NCBI GenBank assembly: GCA_012517405.1
Contig: JAAYVB010000027.1
Coordinates: forward strand, 1-33,161
Origin: Propionibacterium sp.
Lineage (GTDB): Bacteria > Actinomycetota > Actinomycetes > Propionibacteriales > Propionibacteriaceae
DNA length: 33,161 bases
Reading direction: 5' to 3'
Shown here in pieces: positions 14,892 to 23,950 of the stretch. The notes below the pieces were generated by a model. That model was not told the origin of the DNA. It searched no databases and saw nothing but the letters and a program-made list of their open reading frames with translations. The stretch's first letter is position 1. Each line of letters opens with the position of its first letter. A program made the translations under genes and the position numbers.

Positions 14892-15977
14892 GTGAAGATT
14901 GTCTTTATTCTGCCCGGCTATGCGTACCGGCCGATCGGAGGATATAACGTTGTATTCGACTATGCCGAATACCTCACGGCGAATCGGGCAGCCGATGTGC
15001 ATGTGCTTTACTATCCTTACCAGTTGGGGACCCCTGGACGATCGCTCATGTCGCGCTTCCACAGTCAGTTCAAGCAGGTCGTCGTCCGTTCGCTAGTGAA
15101 GATGAGTCGCAGGCGCGAGCTCGATTGGCGGGCGTTGATGCCGGAGGTTAGGACGCATTCTTGGAAGCGGGAGATTGAGAGACTCTCGCTGGGGGCGGGG
15201 GATGCGGTTGTTGCGACTTCACCGCAAACTGCACATCTCGCGGCAAACCTCGTTCATAAGACAAGTGCGCGCGGGTTCTACTTTCTCCAGCATGTCGAGG
15301 ATTGGGATGTTGAACTCGAGTTCCTGCACAGCACCTATAGGCTCCCTCTCGAATTGGTGGCTGTAGCGCCTTGGATCCGTGACTACTGCGCGTCAGTGTC
15401 GGGGCGAGAATGTCATGTGGTCCTCAATGCGGTCGATGCCCAAAAATATGCGCCGGGACCTCCATTGTCAGACCGTGTCTGCGTTGGGACCCTCTTGACG
15501 CCATCCAATGCTCGTAAGCGCGCCGGCCTTGCAATCGCAGTCTTAAATGACCTATCGGGCATGGGAATTCCGTGCCAGAGTTTCGGGACTTGTGATCGGC
15601 CGAGGGATCTCAGTCCGAGCGTGGCGCATTTGTCCAACCCGACTCATCCTGAGCTCCTGCATTTCTATCGCACCACTCGAGTGTTCTTCTGCACCAGCTC
15701 CACAGAGGGCTTCGGCCTTGCCCCAGCAGAAGCTGCGCTGTGCGGTTGCGCCGTTGTTTCGACTCGAAACGGCGGGGTGGAGGCGTACGGGGATGATTTT
15801 GTGACATTCTGCGGTGATACTCAAGAGGACATTCGCAATGCGGTGTTGGAGGTGTATTCCCGCTGTGAGTCTGCCCAAACTCAAGTAGAGCGCGGTATTG
15901 AGCAACTCGCTGGTTACTCTCCGGACGATGCGGCGGGCGCATTCGCGGATATTGTCGCGCCGGACCTACAACCGTGA
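14892..15977 (+). CDS. GT4-family glycosyltransferase
   Basis: A 361-residue glycosyltransferase starting at GTG 14892; a CGGAG tract lies about twelve bases before it. The N terminus MKIVFILPGYAYRPIGGYNV contains the expected glycine-rich loop. The middle has AVVATSPQTAHLAANLVH and FYFLQHVEDWD. The C-terminal donor domain has VGTLLTPSNARKRAGLAIAV and CTSSTEGFGLAPAEAALCGC with an intact E-x7-E motif, then RNGGVEAYGDD. The FLQHVEDW segment resembles rhamnan or glycan GT4 enzymes of the WsaF type, but specificity is not certain. It restarts the polysaccharide gene order immediately after mobile cluster A. Confidence 0.88.
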   Translation: MKIVFILPGYAYRPIGGYNVVFDYAEYLTANRAADVHVLYYPYQLGTPGRSLMSRFHSQFKQVVVRSLVKMSRRRELDWRALMPEVRTHSWKREIERLSLGAGDAVVATSPQTAHLAANLVHKTSARGFYFLQHVEDWDVELEFLHSTYRLPLELVAVAPWIRDYCASVSGRECHVVLNAVDAQKYAPGPPLSDRVCVGTLLTPSNARKRAGLAIAVLNDLSGMGIPCQSFGTCDRPRDLSPSVAHLSNPTHPELLHFYRTTRVFFCTSSTEGFGLAPAEAALCGCAVVSTRNGGVEAYGDDFVTFCGDTQEDIRNAVLEVYSRCESAQTQVERGIEQLAGYSPDDAAGAFADIVAPDLQP

Positions 15978-15991
15978 TGACGGAAGGATAA

Positions 15992-17287
15992 TTGGCTGGT
16001 GGAGTGGTGAACCGGGGATATGGCGGCATGGAGAGTCGCGCAGAAAAATGGTCTATCCGCAATGGACAGGATGAGTGTTTGAAATCCCCCACGATGGGCG
16101 GTTGGTCTGCGCTATCTGTGCTGGCCGGATTGGCCTTGGGGTTGACACCGTTCGGCACGGCCTTTGACATCTCGATTGATTCGCGTGTGTTCGTTATCAC
16201 GTATTCAATGCTGGTGACAGTGCTCGCGTGGCTTCTACTCCTGGCGCGCGCTCTTGATACTGGCGCTGCGCCGCTTATACCCAGCAAGCTTGCCCTCTGG
16301 CTTTTCGCCATGCTCATCTCAATGCTGATTCCTGTTCTTCTTGCTCCCGATACTGGGGCAGCGGCAGGCGGATATATGTCGTTTGCGTGGGGCGCCCTCG
16401 CTGGCTTCGCCATCTTTGCTGTAGTACGATCAGTGTCTCAAGTACAGTTCGGTGCCTTGGATGCTGGAATGGTCGTCTTTCTTGTTTGGACTGCCTACCA
16501 GATTCTTTCGCTACTCGGGGACGTCGATGCGGTCTGGAATTGGCACGAGGCAGCGATACTAAGCTGGGGCAGGCACAACTATGTTGCCGGGGTCCTATCG
16601 ATAGTGGCCCTGTTCGCGCTCGCACGTGCGCGAGAATTTGCAGGAAGCCTGCGTATTGTCTTGTTTATAAGTGCCATCCTCGGGCTCGCGGGAGTGGCCG
16701 CTACGATGTCCCGAGGGGGCATATTAGCGGCGGTGGCTGGGCTTGCGGTATACGTTTATCGCTCCGCAAGATCGACCACGGGAAAGGTCTTGACATTGAC
16801 GATAGCCCTCGTGATTCTTGGGACTGGGGTTTGGGCGTTCGAGTATGTAACCCAGTTGCGTTCGATGCGAGATGCCCAAGCTGAGGAGAACATTGCGGGG
16901 AGAGTCCGAATCTGGTCGCAGGCCATCAGCCACTTCGTGGATAGTCCTCTGACTGGGACTGGATGGCTGGCGATGCGAGGTGATGGTGGGACTTACGCGC
17001 ACAACCTCGTACTTTCCTTTCTGCAGATCGGCGGACTAGTTGGCATGGTCGTTGTGATCGCACCTGTCACGGTTCTCGCGCTCCGAGGTTTGCGGTATGG
17101 CGGCCACTACGCCGGGCCCCTTGCGGCGGCAATGGTGTTCGGAGCCTCGGATCCCCTGCTAGAGGGCACAGTTGGTGGCATGGCGACGTTCGCGGTACTG
17201 CTGATTGCTGCGACTGTCCCGCGAGAGTCGGTTCATTCCGGGGAGGTTCGGAGTGTCATGGTAGGTCGGGGAAGACGGGTGCTGTGA
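15992..17287 (+). CDS. O-antigen ligase/polymerase-like membrane protein (Wzy type)
   Basis: A hydrophobic protein of up to 431 residues with about twelve membrane helices. The Wzy_C/O-antigen-ligase signature is present: TMSRGGILAAVAGL, then the periplasmic loop GRVRIWSQAISHFVDSPLTG with TGWLAMRGDGGTYAHNLVLS. The R...W...PxxGxG...aHN spacing is that of polysaccharide polymerases and ligases. In a locus with a Wzx flippase and Wzz co-polymerase the expected role is joining lipid-linked repeat units outside the membrane. The start is uncertain: TTG 15992 has GGAAGG nearby, GTG 16004/16007 and ATG 16028 are alternatives, and about 30 hydrophilic residues precede the first helix. Its stop overlaps the next GTG by four bases. 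Confidence 0.87.
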   Translation: MAGGVVNRGYGGMESRAEKWSIRNGQDECLKSPTMGGWSALSVLAGLALGLTPFGTAFDISIDSRVFVITYSMLVTVLAWLLLLARALDTGAAPLIPSKLALWLFAMLISMLIPVLLAPDTGAAAGGYMSFAWGALAGFAIFAVVRSVSQVQFGALDAGMVVFLVWTAYQILSLLGDVDAVWNWHEAAILSWGRHNYVAGVLSIVALFALARAREFAGSLRIVLFISAILGLAGVAATMSRGGILAAVAGLAVYVYRSARSTTGKVLTLTIALVILGTGVWAFEYVTQLRSMRDAQAEENIAGRVRIWSQAISHFVDSPLTGTGWLAMRGDGGTYAHNLVLSFLQIGGLVGMVVVIAPVTVLALRGLRYGGHYAGPLAAAMVFGASDPLLEGTVGGMATFAVLLIAATVPRESVHSGEVRSVMVGRGRRVL

Positions 17288-18420
17288 GCAGGAATAGAGT
17301 GCTGATCGAAACCACGCGGCTAGGCGAGTACAACTATGGCGCGCTTCTTCAGGCCTACGCCCTGCAGCGTGCGGTTCGCGATCTGGGCGGACAACCTTGT
17401 ACGGATGAATCATGGCCGGTTACAGATGTTACGCAATTCCTCAATCGCACTTATGGCGTAATTCGTGAGCGGTTCCCGAGTTTTGCGAGGACGAAGCGGG
17501 ACCTCAAGTGGAGAGCTCTCGAGAGACCTCGCTCATTCGTGACGGATAAGCTCGATACCGTTAGCATATTCGGCTGGGGTGCGAAGCCTCGGAGGGGCTG
17601 TCGGCTGGACTATGATGCCTATGTGGTCGGGAGCGATCAGGTTTGGAGGCCTCATTCTGCATTGGGCTCTCGCATGCTCGAATTCGTTCCTGATGATAGC
17701 CATGGCGTCCGCTTGGCATATGGTGTTTCATTCGGAACGGATTGTCTTTCCGTCGCGAACGAGACATTGCTTCGTAGTCATCAGCGCGCGGTCGAGCGAT
17801 TTAATTATCTGTCTGTTCGCGAGGATTCGGCGGTCGGTATGTGCAGACAGCTATGGAATGTAGATGCAGTTCATGTGGTAGACCCAGTGATGCTCTACGA
17901 GGCGGCCGATTATACGGCACTTTTTGAGACGGATGCGCCCAAGGTGGGAATTCAATCGGGGGGTTTGCTGTCTTATGTACTGGATCCAACCGCACGCAAG
18001 ACTGTGTTGGTGCAGAGCCTATCTGAACAAATGAAGAAGGGGTTAAGATCCATTCTCCCGGAAGATCCTTGTTCTGTCGGGGAATATTTTGAAGACCCGA
18101 CGCGATGGGCATATCCGAGTGTTCCGCAGTGGGTGAGTTCCTTTGCGCGGAGCGACGCGGTTGTTACTGACTCCTACCATGGACTGGTGCTCGCTTTGAC
18201 CTTTGAGCGGCCATTTGTTGTTATCGGGAATGCCCGCCGAGGACTCGCGAGGTTCGAGTCGCTTTTGCGGACGACCGGATTGGAAGCACAGTTAATTCGG
18301 TCACAAGAGGATGTGGGTGATATCTGCCTCGACATAGATTGGGCATCTGTGCGTGAGCGCATAGCCACATTGCGCAGGACGAGCTGGGAGTTCCTTTGCA
18401 GATCCCTTGCTCCCCTGTGA
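17284..18420 (+). CDS. Polysaccharide pyruvyl transferase family protein (CsaB/WcaK type)
   Basis: A 378-residue protein starting at GTG 17284 in a GTGA overlap with the polymerase gene. Family signatures are the N-terminal YNYGALLQAYALQRAVRDLG, central DYDAYVVGSDQVWRP, YGVSFGTD, YLSVREDSA, DPVMLY, and the C-terminal VVTDSYHGLVLALTFERPF with the conserved SxHG-type His. Such enzymes add a ketal-linked pyruvate from phosphoenolpyruvate to a sugar of the glycan, giving it a negative charge. Some relatives have unknown reactions. By eye it is more AT-rich than the ATPase and rml genes, which fits transfer. Relatives often accompany FrhB-like proteins in polysaccharide loci; here one lies at 26714, beyond mobile cluster B. 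Confidence 0.85.
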   Translation: MSRNRVLIETTRLGEYNYGALLQAYALQRAVRDLGGQPCTDESWPVTDVTQFLNRTYGVIRERFPSFARTKRDLKWRALERPRSFVTDKLDTVSIFGWGAKPRRGCRLDYDAYVVGSDQVWRPHSALGSRMLEFVPDDSHGVRLAYGVSFGTDCLSVANETLLRSHQRAVERFNYLSVREDSAVGMCRQLWNVDAVHVVDPVMLYEAADYTALFETDAPKVGIQSGGLLSYVLDPTARKTVLVQSLSEQMKKGLRSILPEDPCSVGEYFEDPTRWAYPSVPQWVSSFARSDAVVTDSYHGLVLALTFERPFVVIGNARRGLARFESLLRTTGLEAQLIRSQEDVGDICLDIDWASVRERIATLRRTSWEFLCRSLAPL

Positions 18421-18743
18421 GCACGACTTGATAGCCAACCGCAGTCTTTAGTCGGTTTGGGTGAGTGAGGCTGGGCCGCATGGTTCTCTGGCGGTCTGGG
18501 GTTTGATTATCCAGCGTCTTCACCCGTCGGCGCGGGACTGGCCGCCCAGCCGGGCGGCGTGGTCGCGGATACGGGCACGTTGAGCGCGTTCGCCAGGTGA
18601 GTGATGTCCTCGGCCGGTCGGTCCTGACGCAGCCTCCTGCTCGATGTCAGCGCTGAACGCCGCGGCATCGTAGTGGGCCACATCACGGGTAAGGTCCGTA
18701 GCAAGGTCAGCTACCCGCGGTGGTTGCCCCGACTTGGCTCATT

Positions 18744-19709
18744 TTAGTGCGCATCTGGGTTGTTGATCTTGGCGAGGGTGTCGGTGTGCTCGGCGGGGAT
18801 GGGTTGGCGGTGATGGTCTGGCCGGCGAGGGTGAGGGTGACGTCGCGGTACTGACGGAAGGTGCGCACGAATTTCTTGATGGTCCATCCAGTGGCTTGTT
18901 CGATGTGGTGGCTGACGGCCAGCGCAGCGAACACGACCGCCGGGTGAGCATCGATCGACTCCTTCTTATGGTGGTAGACCGGGCGGGCTTTCAAATCGCT
19001 TTTGGACATCCGGAACGCGTGTTCGACATGCCACAACTGGTGATACGCGCCGATCACAGACTCGGCCGGCCGATCAAGATTGGTCACATACGATTTCCAG
19101 CCGGCCAGGGCTTTCACTTTGGCCTCCAGTTCCCGGTTGATCGACGGACGCGCCCCGGACAAGGTGATGAACCGGTTCCGTTTCACCGGGGCTTTCCCCG
19201 CGACCGCGTTCGCGGCTTTCGTGAGCTGCTGGTCGACACCGTGCAGGGCACGGCGGGCCCGATCGGCCCGGTACTGGAAATACACGCTCCGATGCCGGGT
19301 ATCGGCGCTGACACCCATCACCTGTTCTTGTGACAGCACGAGCTGATCGGGCGGCTCAGCATCCGGATGCTGTTTGCGCCACTGGCTGATCGCATACGGG
19401 ATTTCCGGGATCTTCCCGCCCACGATGAACGACCAGCCGGCATCCTCGATATCTTTCAGGTTCTGCTCGCTCATCATCCCGGCATCAGCGACCACAACCA
19501 CATCAGCGATCCCGTGGGCCTCCACGAACCCTCGGATCAGCGGGATCATCGTCTTGGTTTCGGCCCGGTTCCCTTCGAACGCTTCGATCATCAACGGCAC
19601 CGGTCGCGTCGGTCAACAACCCGACCGTGATCTGCGGCTCCAACCGTCGCTCCTTGCTGAAACCCGGCTCACGGAACCCGTCACCGGTATCGGTCTCGAA
19701 CCATAACGT
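18744..19709 (-). pseudogene. IS1634-family transposase, 3' exon part, frameshifted
   Basis: Starting with TLWFETDTGDGFREPGFSKE directly after the intron, this is the DDE core of an IS1634-family transposase: PQITVGLLTDATG, then after a shift near 19600 PLMIEAFEGNRAETKT, VVVVADAGMMSEQNL (second Asp), GWSFIVGGK, HQLWHVEHAFRMSKSDLKAR (Glu) and AALAVSHHIEQATGWTIKKF. A further one-base loss near 18810 shifts the tail; the original frame would end IPAEHTDTLAKINNPDAH at TAA 18744-18746, while the shifted frame runs to 18707. Splicing out the intron would not restore a working gene. Confidence 0.85.
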
Positions 19710-19765
19710 GGTGGGTCGGCGCGGTGAAAGCGTTACCGCTGTTCCGTTTCCCCGGGCCGCCCGCC

Positions 19766-19799
19766 GAACCCGCCGTGCGCCTTTCAACGCAACGGGCTC
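19766..19799 (-). ncRNA. Group II intron domain V (catalytic hairpin)
   Basis: The 34-nt minus-strand segment folds as a standard domain V. GAGCCCGUUG pairs with CGGCGGGUUC over ten pairs including the AGC triad, a two-base CA bulge follows, then CGUU pairs with GGCG closed by a GAAA tetraloop. All hallmarks are intact. A GC-rich stem that could be domain VI lies between it and the 3' end. Confidence 0.88.
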
Positions 19800-19819
19800 T
19801 CCACGAGGTTGATGCCGGT

Positions 19820-21263
19820 TCACGCGGTGATCGTGAGGTCGTAGGGGTTGGGGATGCGGTTGCCTCGATACCGGTAGCGCTCGATGCGTACCTTGGTGGG
19901 ATCGAAGAGGACCGCTGCCGGGGTGGTGATGGTGTTCCAGCTGCCGTTGGGGCGGCGGAGCCATCGTTTCACCCCTTTCCAGCCCCAGCGGTGTTGCTCG
20001 CGTTGCCAGGCGACGAATCTTCGCCAGGTGAAATACCTGAGGAAGGAGAACCGTCGTCCGGCGAGCGCGTGGCGGAAGTAGTACGTCCAGCCTCGCAATG
20101 CCGCGTTGACCTCGTTGATCACGTCGGTGAGTGGTCGTGGGGACCGGCGGGGAGTCAACGCACGGATGGTCTGTTTGATCTTGGTGAATGCCTTGTCGGC
20201 GATGAAGACCATGCAGAACCATTTCCGGTCTCCTCGTCGTTTCTTCCATTGGATGTGGAAGCCGAGGAAATCGATTCCCTCGCTGAGGTGCGCGACGCGG
20301 GTCTTGGACTCGGACAACGTGAGCCCGACCGTTGCCAGCACCTTGGCGGCGTGTTCTTTCAACTGGGCGGCGTCTTGGCCGCTGCCGTTGGTCATGATGA
20401 CGAAATCGTCGGCGTAGCGCATGATCCGCCAGTTGGCCTTCCCGTGATAGCGGCGTTTAGCGCGAGCAGCCTGGGTGGACTGATCGCCGCCTTCGGCCCA
20501 CGGGGCCATGATCGCTTCGTCCAGCACGGACAACGCAAATATTGGCCAGCAGCGGCGAGATGATCCCGCCTTGGGGTGTTCCTTCGATGGTGGCGGCCTC
20601 GCGGCCGAGTTCGTCAAGAACTCCGGCTTTGAGGAATGCCCGCACCAACGCCATGACCTGTTTGTCCTTGATCCGTTCACGGACTCGTGCGAGTAGCGCG
20701 GTGTGGTCGATATGGTCGAAACATCCTGCGATGTCTGCGTCCACCACCCACCGATACCCGCGCGTGGCGTAGTAATGGATCTCAGCGACCGCGTCATGAG
20801 CGCGCCGCTTCGGCCTGAACCCGTAGGAGACCGGCACGAAGTCGGCCTCGAAGATCGGTTCCAGCACCATCTTCAAAGACTGCTGCACGACCCTGTCGGC
20901 CAGCGTCGGGATCCCCAACGGCCGCGACTTGCCGCCCGGTTTGGGGATCAGCACCCGGCGCACCGGGCAAGGCCGGTACGTGCCGTCTTTCAAGCTCGCG
21001 GCGATCCCTGCCAGAAACGCCCCGACCCCGCCCTGCTGAACGAGTTGACGCACCGTGAGGCCATCAACTCCAGCAGTACGGGCTCCTTTGTTGTGTGCCA
21101 CATGCTCCCAAGCCACCAGCAGGTAGCTGGTATGCGACACCAGATTGAACAAGTCACCGAACCGCGCCTGGCGGTCAGCCCTTGCCCACCGGTGATATTT
21201 GACCTGCGTCCGCGCTACCCGCGCGCCGATGATCTCCATCAGCGTCGGGGCATCAGAGTTCAC
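19820..21263 (-). pseudogene. Group II intron-encoded reverse transcriptase/maturase, one-base frameshift
   Basis: Reverse transcriptase and maturase for splicing and retrohoming of the intron. From ATG 21263: N-terminal WARADRQARFGDLFNLV, then RT blocks TAGVDGLT, RVLIPKPGGKSRPLGIPTL, DRVVQQSLKMVLEPIFE, SYGFRPKRRAHDAV, VVDADIAGCFDHIDH and EGTPQGGIISPLLANI. An extra base in the AAA run near 20537-20539 (plus strand) shifts the frame. The rest, in the other frame, has ALSVLDEAI, the catalytic MRYADDFVIM, HIQWKKRRGDRKW and the maturase domain RGWTYYFRHALAGRRFSFLR. The tail RYRGNRIPNPYDLTITA has no HNH endonuclease. Restored length is about 480 residues. As written the protein stops before YADD. 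Confidence 0.9.
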
Positions 21264-21882
21264 CGATGCATCCTTGCGCCATCACAGCACCTCCTATCCA
21301 ACCTCGCTGCCGCCCTTCCCCATGTGTCCGGCTCTCCCGGACCCGGAGTACTACGGCGGCTCCGCCAGCCTTCCGGTCGATCAGCAGACGACGTGCTCAA
21401 CCCATCCCGGGCACGCTGGCCGCGCACCCGGACAGGCAGACCGAACGGCCTTCCCATGTTCACTTGCTGTTCGCTGGTCGAAGGAGGCACCCGGCTATCT
21501 GCCTGCGGCCTCACCAGCACCTACTCCGTAGTCATTCGCTGCTGGCCCCACCACGGGATCGTTACTCCACCCCGCAGCAGTCCACCCACCGACAATCGCC
21601 CGCAGATGGCGCACCGCGCCCGCCCCAGATCCATCGGGTTCGAGACGCTCATACGTCAAGACAGGTACTCACACCGGTTCCTCGCGTATACCTCTTCGAC
21701 AACGCTCGCCGCACCCACACCATCCGACAGTGCTAACGCGTCACGGCTTTGCCAGGGCTGCTCCCACCCATCCCGGGCGTCTCCCCAGGTCAGGCTGCCC
21801 CCAGCTTCAAACCCCTGCCACGGCAGGGAATCAGGCGAAGGTCTCTCACCCCCACTCGAACAACAAGCGCCTCATGGCGCAC

Positions 21883-22422
21883 GGTGACGTCGTAGAGCAG
21901 CAAGGAGATGTCCCCGCCAGCGTCGGTCCACACGTGGGTGAAGCAGGCCTTCGCGATCTGTTCGCGGTAGTCACCAGCCATGCAACGACGCAGCGCGGCA
22001 TAGTAGGTGTTCTCGTGGAACGCTTGCATGCCGAGTTGGTTGATCACCCGGATGCTGTCACGTTTCGAGGTCGGATCGACCAGCCGGGCTGCGACCAGCT
22101 GGAAGAACGCCTCGTCATCGATTACGGTGAACCCGAGCCGCCCCCAGGAGGCCCGGATCGCATCCATCAGGAGTTTCGATCGTGTCCCGGCGACTACCGC
22201 GACCGCACCCAGCGGCACGCCGTGGGGATCGATACCCAACTCCAAGGCGGGCTGGCCGGCGTGGGGTTTGTCGTGACCGGCCCGCATCAACGCCGCGAGC
22301 TCGGCGTCGGTATGGGCCGACCCCAGATGCTCCACGATCACTCGCTGGCCGTGCTTGGTCTCCACGATCTGCACCGCGGTCACACCCGACCGGGTCTTCA
22401 CTTTCCGCAGATACGGGCTCAC
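21883..22422 (-). pseudogene. IS1634-family transposase, 5' exon part
   Basis: The first 180 codons from GTG 22422, beginning MSPYLRKVKTRSGVTAVQIV and including GQRVIVEHLGSAHTDAELA, AIRASWGRLGFTVIDDEAF, DPTSKRDSIRVINQLGMQAF and KACFTHVWTDAGGDISLLLY. It ends in LLLYDVT exactly at the intron. Over the 133 shared residues it differs from the copy at 32763 at ten positions, so the copies are relatives rather than recent duplicates. Confidence 0.87.
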
Positions 22423-22515
22423 AAGCCCGATTCTAACCGCCCGTTAGTGCCCGAAAAGCACCAACCGCGAGCCCCTGACAAGCACAAACAATCACAAAGC
22501 GCGCCCACCCGTGGA

Positions 22516-22690
22516 AGTCAGGAGGTCGGCACGGATGTCGACCATGGTGCCGATCGAGGTCGGGCCGACCGAGTAGCGATTGGTGTGCACCCGAACGTGG
22601 TAGTCGCGGCACAACCGGACCTGGTGGTGTCAACCGACCTCGGATCACCGGTGTCCGGGTGAGCATCGCGACCTGATCCAGCTTGAGCGG
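22516..22690 (-). pseudogene. IS21-family istA, C-terminal fragment
   Basis: Minus-strand frames read KLDQVAML, then VRLCRDYHVRVHTNRYSVG and GTMVDIRAD, the conserved IstA tail (DRAAMLPLPP...RDYHVRVHTNRYSV). It is cut on one side by the IS1634 element at about 22515 and on the other by the IS3-family element near 22698. It belongs with the istA remnant at 23951-24749, of which it is the continuation. Confidence 0.65.
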
Positions 22691-22724
22691 TGGGACGTAT
22701 TTCGGACCGGTGTTTCTGTTTTGT

Positions 22725-23606
22725 TTAGGCTGCCTGGTGCTGGTTGTACCAGGTCGTTTCCATCTGGTTCGGGGTTAGATACCCGATCGCTGAGTGTATC
22801 CGTTTCTGATTGTAACGCAATTCGATATAGCGTGTCACATCCTGGATGGCCCGTGCACGAGTCGGATACACCGTGCGATTCATACGCTCCACTTTCAGAG
22901 TGCCATTGAAGGATTCCGCCCACGCATTATCGTAACAGACACCTGTCCTGCCGACCGACCGAACAATCCCAGCACCAGCACAGAACGCAGCGAATTCTTC
23001 GGACATATACTGCGTTCCACGATCAGAATGGAAAACAGCACCATCGCGGATAGCACCGTTCCGGATCGCCATCTCGAGGGCTTCGGTGACCAGAGGGGTG
23101 CGCATATGATCGGCCATCGCATACCCGACAGCTTTCTTACTGAAACAATCCAGCACGGTCGCCAGATACACCCAGCCCTCCCAGGTCCGGATGTACGTGA
23201 TATCACCGACCAGCTTGACGCCGGGTTCGGTCGCCGTGAAGTCACGGCGCAGCAGATCTGCGAGCCCATCGGTGGCCGCCGGCACGGTCGTGCGGGGCCC
23301 TTTCGGGCGAGGCTGACACGCGAGCAGGCCTCGTTCACGCATGATCGACCGCACCGTCTGCGGGTCACACAACCGGCCCGCCTGCGCCAGTACCGCATGG
23401 ACCCGGCGATGCCCGTACGTGCCATCCGAATCCGCGAAGACCGCCTCAATAATGTCGCCGAGCTCGGTGCGCCAGATCTCGGTCAACGATGGTGGACGGT
23501 CACGCCATTCGTGATAGCCCGACCGTGACACCCGCGCCCACCGGCACATCGACCGGCCAGGATAATTGCCTTCTTCGCTGTTGATGAACGCGTACTTGGC
23601 GTTCAC
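22725..23606 (-). CDS. IS3-family transposase, orfB (DDE integrase domain)
   Basis: A 293-residue protein starting at GTG 23606, overlapping the orfA stop by four bases. It has the IS3 OrfB plan: N-terminal SRSGYHEWRDRPPS with an HTH_21 part (GTYGHRRVHAVLAQAGRL), then the rve catalytic core with KLVGDITYIRTWEGWVYLA (first Asp), VFHSDRGTQYMSEEF (second Asp) and YDNAWAESFNGTLKVE (Glu). The tail has IELRYNQKRIHSAIGYLTPN. All three catalytic acids are present and there is no frameshift. It would act as an OrfAB fusion made by -1 frameshifting, and may also be made alone as a regulator. Confidence 0.94.
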   Translation of the reverse strand: MNAKYAFINSEEGNYPGRSMCRWARVSRSGYHEWRDRPPSLTEIWRTELGDIIEAVFADSDGTYGHRRVHAVLAQAGRLCDPQTVRSIMRERGLLACQPRPKGPRTTVPAATDGLADLLRRDFTATEPGVKLVGDITYIRTWEGWVYLATVLDCFSKKAVGYAMADHMRTPLVTEALEMAIRNGAIRDGAVFHSDRGTQYMSEEFAAFCAGAGIVRSVGRTGVCYDNAWAESFNGTLKVERMNRTVYPTRARAIQDVTRYIELRYNQKRIHSAIGYLTPNQMETTWYNQHQAA

Positions 23607-23887
23607 CGGAACTCCTTCGCGAAGAAGGCCGCCGCTTTTCCCAAAAACTCCTTCTCCATCCGCAGTTCACGGTTTTCCTTCCGTAACCGTTCCAACTCGG
23701 TACGTTCCGGCTCCGACAACCCCGGCTGTTCTACAGGGTTCGCTTGCTTATAGCGATTCACCCACACTCTGAGTGTTTCCGCACCCACACCTAACTCGCG
23801 GGCAACATCGGAAACGGGCCGTGATGACTCGAGCACCAACCGGACCGCCTCCGCCCGGAATTCCGGAGTAAACGATTTACGCGTCAT
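23603..23887 (-). CDS. IS3-family transposase, orfA (helix-turn-helix and leucine zipper)
   Basis: A 94-residue protein starting at ATG 23887 (MTRKSFTPEFRAEAV), preferred over an upstream in-frame start at 23926 because family members begin here. The HTH_Tnp_1 domain includes SDVARELGVGAETLRVWVN. A coiled-coil segment, ELERLRKENRELRMEKEF, serves for multimerisation. It binds the element ends and represses or assists transposition. It ends at TGA 23603-23605 inside orfB. A slippery heptamer lies 31 bases before the stop. Confidence 0.93.
   Translation of the reverse strand: MTRKSFTPEFRAEAVRLVLESSRPVSDVARELGVGAETLRVWVNRYKQANPVEQPGLSEPERTELERLRKENRELRMEKEFLGKAAAFFAKEFR
23636..23642 (-). promoter_or_regulatory. 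Programmed -1 frameshift heptamer G_GGA_AAA
   Basis: On the minus strand GGGAAAA falls in the orfA frame as G GGA AAA, the X_XXY_YYZ type. Slipping back one base enters the orfB frame, which stays open from there through 23606 (AGC GGC GGC CTT and on). This is the usual IS3 route to the OrfAB transposase. No downstream stimulatory structure was worked out. Confidence 0.65.
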
Positions 23888-23950
23888 GACACAATTCCCA
23901 TCCATGTCTTTCCGAGATTCTACCAATCAGGGCCATGGTCCGGAATCAAT

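Larger units (their letters stand above)
19710..21882 (-). mobile_element. Group II intron inserted in the IS1634 transposase gene
   Basis: The intron is 2,173 bases. Its 5' end on the minus strand is GTGCGCC at 21882, matching the GUGYG start rule, and its 3' end lies at about 19710 after a domain V and VI. Removing it joins the codons for LLLYDVT (exon 1, 180 codons exactly) to TLWFETD, restoring the IS1634 reading YDVTTLWFETD. About 620 bases of domains I-III precede the intron-encoded protein, which sits in domain IV. The 3' boundary could be off by a base or two, because the last bases (CCACC) do not give the usual AY end. Confidence 0.85.
18703..22515 (-). mobile_element. IS1634-family element carrying a group II intron
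   Basis: The transposase reads on the minus strand in two pieces separated by the intron at 19710-21882. The upstream end, CTGACTTCCACGGGTGGGCG at about 22496-22515, is shared with the second copy at 32664. The other end near 18703-18725 carries an imperfect counterpart (CAACCACCGCGGGTAGCTGA). The element abuts a decayed istA gene at its upstream end, so it inserted into an IS21 element. At least two frameshifts plus the intron make it non-autonomous. Confidence 0.72.
22698..23950 (-). mobile_element. IS3-family element, apparently intact
   Basis: Two overlapping genes (orfA, orfB) on the minus strand are framed by imperfect inverted ends: TATTTCGGACC near 22698-22708, and a complement reading GATTCCGGACC near 23936-23947. 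The element is about 1.25 kb, normal for IS3. It separates two pieces of one istA pseudogene, so it inserted after that gene. Exact end bases and target duplication are not certain. Confidence 0.75.

Noticed and set aside
18435..18460. Possible terminator hairpin after the pyruvyl-transferase gene (CCAACCG and CGGTTTGG)
   Set aside because: The stem needs a bulge, is short, and no T-run follows.
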